NCBI GenBank assembly: GCA_030430495.1
Contig: JAUIKM010000006.1
Span: 62,001-126,000, forward strand
Direction of reading: 5' to 3'
Length of the DNA: 64,000 nt
DNA from: a bacterium
GTDB lineage: Bacteria; Bacteroidota; Ignavibacteria; Kapaibacteriales; UBA7675
Positions 62,950 to 64,000 of this stretch are shown piece after piece. Both the position numbers and the translations under genes were made by a program. Under the pieces are notes generated by a model, which saw only the letters and a program-made list of their open reading frames with translations, did no database searches and was not told the DNA's origin. Position 1 is the stretch's first letter, and each line of letters opens with the position of its first letter.

Positions 62950-64000
62950 TCAGCCGTCGCCGACGACGTGTGCAAACAGGTCGTATTCGGCGGCGTCATC
63001 GATTTCCGCCACGACAAAATCGCCGGGATTGAGTTTGCGTTCCGAACGCACAAACACCTCGTTGTCGACCTCGGGCGCGTCGTATTCCGTACGTCCGCGA
63101 TATTCCACGTCCAGCGGTTCGTCAATCAGGACTTTGACTTGTTTGCCGACGAGCAGATCGTTCTTTTCCATCGAGATTTCGCGCTGGATATCCATGACCG
63201 CAGCGCAGCGCCGTTGTTTTTCTTCGTCCGGGATTGGATCGCCGAGAATGTGAGCGACGGTATTGTCTTCCTGCGAGTATTCAAATACGCCGAGGCGATC
63301 AAAGCGCGTCCGGGCGACCCACTCGCACAGCTCGTCGAAGTGTTCCGGTTTTTCGGCGGGGTAGCCGCAGATGAGCGTCGTGCGCAGCGCGATGTCCGGC
63401 ACGGCGTCGCGGATTTCGGCAATGACGCGTTCCGTTGTATTGCGCGTGATGCCGCGTCGCATCGATTTCAACACGTCGGTTGAAATGTGCTGTAGCGGCA
63501 TGTCCAGGTAGTTGCAGATATTGCTGCGTTCGGCGATGACCGGCAGAATGTCTCGCGGAAATTTGCTCGGATAGGCGTACATCAGGCGGATCCACTCCAC
63601 GCCCTCTACGTCGCTCATGCGCTTGAGCAGGTCGGCCAGGCTGCGCTGTCCGCCAAGATCCAGGCCGTAGTAGGTCAGGTCCTGCGCGACGACGACGATT
63701 TCCTTGACGCCCTGTGACACGAGGTAGCGCACTTCGCGCACGATTTCATCGGCCGGGCGGGATTTGTGGCCGCCGCGCATCAGCGGAATGGCGCAGAACG
63801 AACAGGGATTGTCGCAGCCTTCGGAAATTTTCAGGTAGGCGTAGTGGCTCGGCGTCGTCAATACGCGCTCGCCCAGCAACTCGTACTTCAGGCTGGGGCG
63901 CAGCGTCTTGATGATTTCGCCGAAGGCCATGGTGCCGAAGACGTGGTCGATCTCCGGAATGTCCGCCTTTAACTCGCCGCCGTAGCGATCGGAAAGACAG
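62950..64000 (-). CDS. rimO: Ribosomal protein S12 methylthiotransferase RimO (partial, 5' end outside the window)
   Basis: The C-terminal ~350 residues of a radical-SAM methylthiotransferase. The reading frame is open to the window edge, beginning CLSDRYGGELKADIPEIDHVFG, which matches the N-terminal UPF0004 domain with one of its 4Fe-4S cysteines. The radical-SAM site is SEGCDNPCSFCAIPLMRGGHKSR (CxxxCxxC), followed by VVVAQDLTYYG, YLDMPLQHIS and RRGITRNTTERVI. A C-terminal TRAM domain follows (VGKQVKVLIDEPLDVEYRGRTEYDAPEVDNEVFV). The YDAPEVD sequence and lengths favour RimO over MiaB. It modifies Asp of ribosomal protein S12. The ATG at 63930 in the track is internal. Confidence 0.95.
   Translation of the reverse strand, partial: CLSDRYGGELKADIPEIDHVFGTMAFGEIIKTLRPSLKYELLGERVLTTPSHYAYLKISEGCDNPCSFCAIPLMRGGHKSRPADEIVREVRYLVSQGVKEIVVVAQDLTYYGLDLGGQRSLADLLKRMSDVEGVEWIRLMYAYPSKFPRDILPVIAERSNICNYLDMPLQHISTDVLKSMRRGITRNTTERVIAEIRDAVPDIALRTTLICGYPAEKPEHFDELCEWVARTRFDRLGVFEYSQEDNTVAHILGDPIPDEEKQRRCAAVMDIQREISMEKNDLLVGKQVKVLIDEPLDVEYRGRTEYDAPEVDNEVFVRSERKLNPGDFVVAEIDDAAEYDLFAHVVGDG

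Overview
The window looks like chromosome from a member of the Bacteroidota–Chlorobiota–Ignavibacteria/Kapaibacteria group. This is inferred from three secreted proteins with type IX secretion (T9SS) C-terminal sorting domains, a GWxTD-domain protein, TPR-LuxR and TPR-histidine-kinase regulators, a ZnuD-like TonB receptor, many lipoproteins and few strong Shine-Dalgarno sites, in DNA that is GC-rich by eye. No phage, transposase, plasmid replication gene or CRISPR array was seen. One tRNA (Arg, ACG) is present.

Layout. 0-3.3 kb: a gene-poor start with a 19-bp tandem repeat, a DUF3224-type protein, and an HxlR regulator divergent from a membrane protein. 3.5-7.5 kb: a candidate structured leader RNA between two terminators, then metY-metX-hom, a direct-sulfhydrylation methionine operon. 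7.7-11.1 kb: a lipoprotein and a TPR-LuxR regulator, flanked by direct repeats phased at 11 bp. 11.5-15.0 kb: a likely zinc-uptake locus (small His/Cys protein, His/Asp-rich lipoprotein, ZnuD-like receptor). 15.3-25.4 kb: topA, APS reductase, epimerase, GNAT, Tat-exported amine oxidase, an OMP-like protein, a K+ channel-like protein and a DUF3052-type protein. 25.5-30.3 kb: a 1384-residue von Willebrand/propeller surface protein, then a ~180-bp tandem repeat. 30.3-36.4 kb, minus strand: ECF sigma factor with a membrane partner, pentapeptide-repeat membrane protein, two T9SS cargo proteins. 36.7-47.2 kb: phased ATTTGACC repeats, tRNA-Arg, rpsT, a lipoprotein, a FadL-like porin with a Tyr/Trp/Ser-rich partner, glycosyltransferase, nuoF, nadD, an orphan ABC permease, a membrane protein and RlpA. 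47.3-51.1 kb: GNAT, YkvA-type protein, S9 peptidase, lgt. 51.6-56.9 kb: two soluble histidine kinases. 57-61 kb: a peptide-export cassette. 61.5-64 kb: GWxTD protein and the end of rimO.

The most interesting system is the export cassette at 56974-61049 on the minus strand. A 55-codon gene missing from the ORF track encodes a peptide with a canonical double-glycine-type leader ending Ala-Gly. It has a consensus sigma-70-like promoter and its own strong terminator. Downstream are a C39-peptidase ABC transporter and an HlyD-type adaptor. The predicted 35-residue mature peptide is acidic and has no Cys, Lys or Arg, so a secreted signal or modulator is at least as plausible as a bacteriocin. Two soluble sensor kinases lie next to it and converge on it.

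Other unexplained structure: the metY leader RNA, two families of 11-bp-phased direct repeats, a recurrent TTGTTTGTC element at gene 3' ends, and patchy over-use of the word GTTTAAC. All functional calls come from reading the sequence alone, with no database search.
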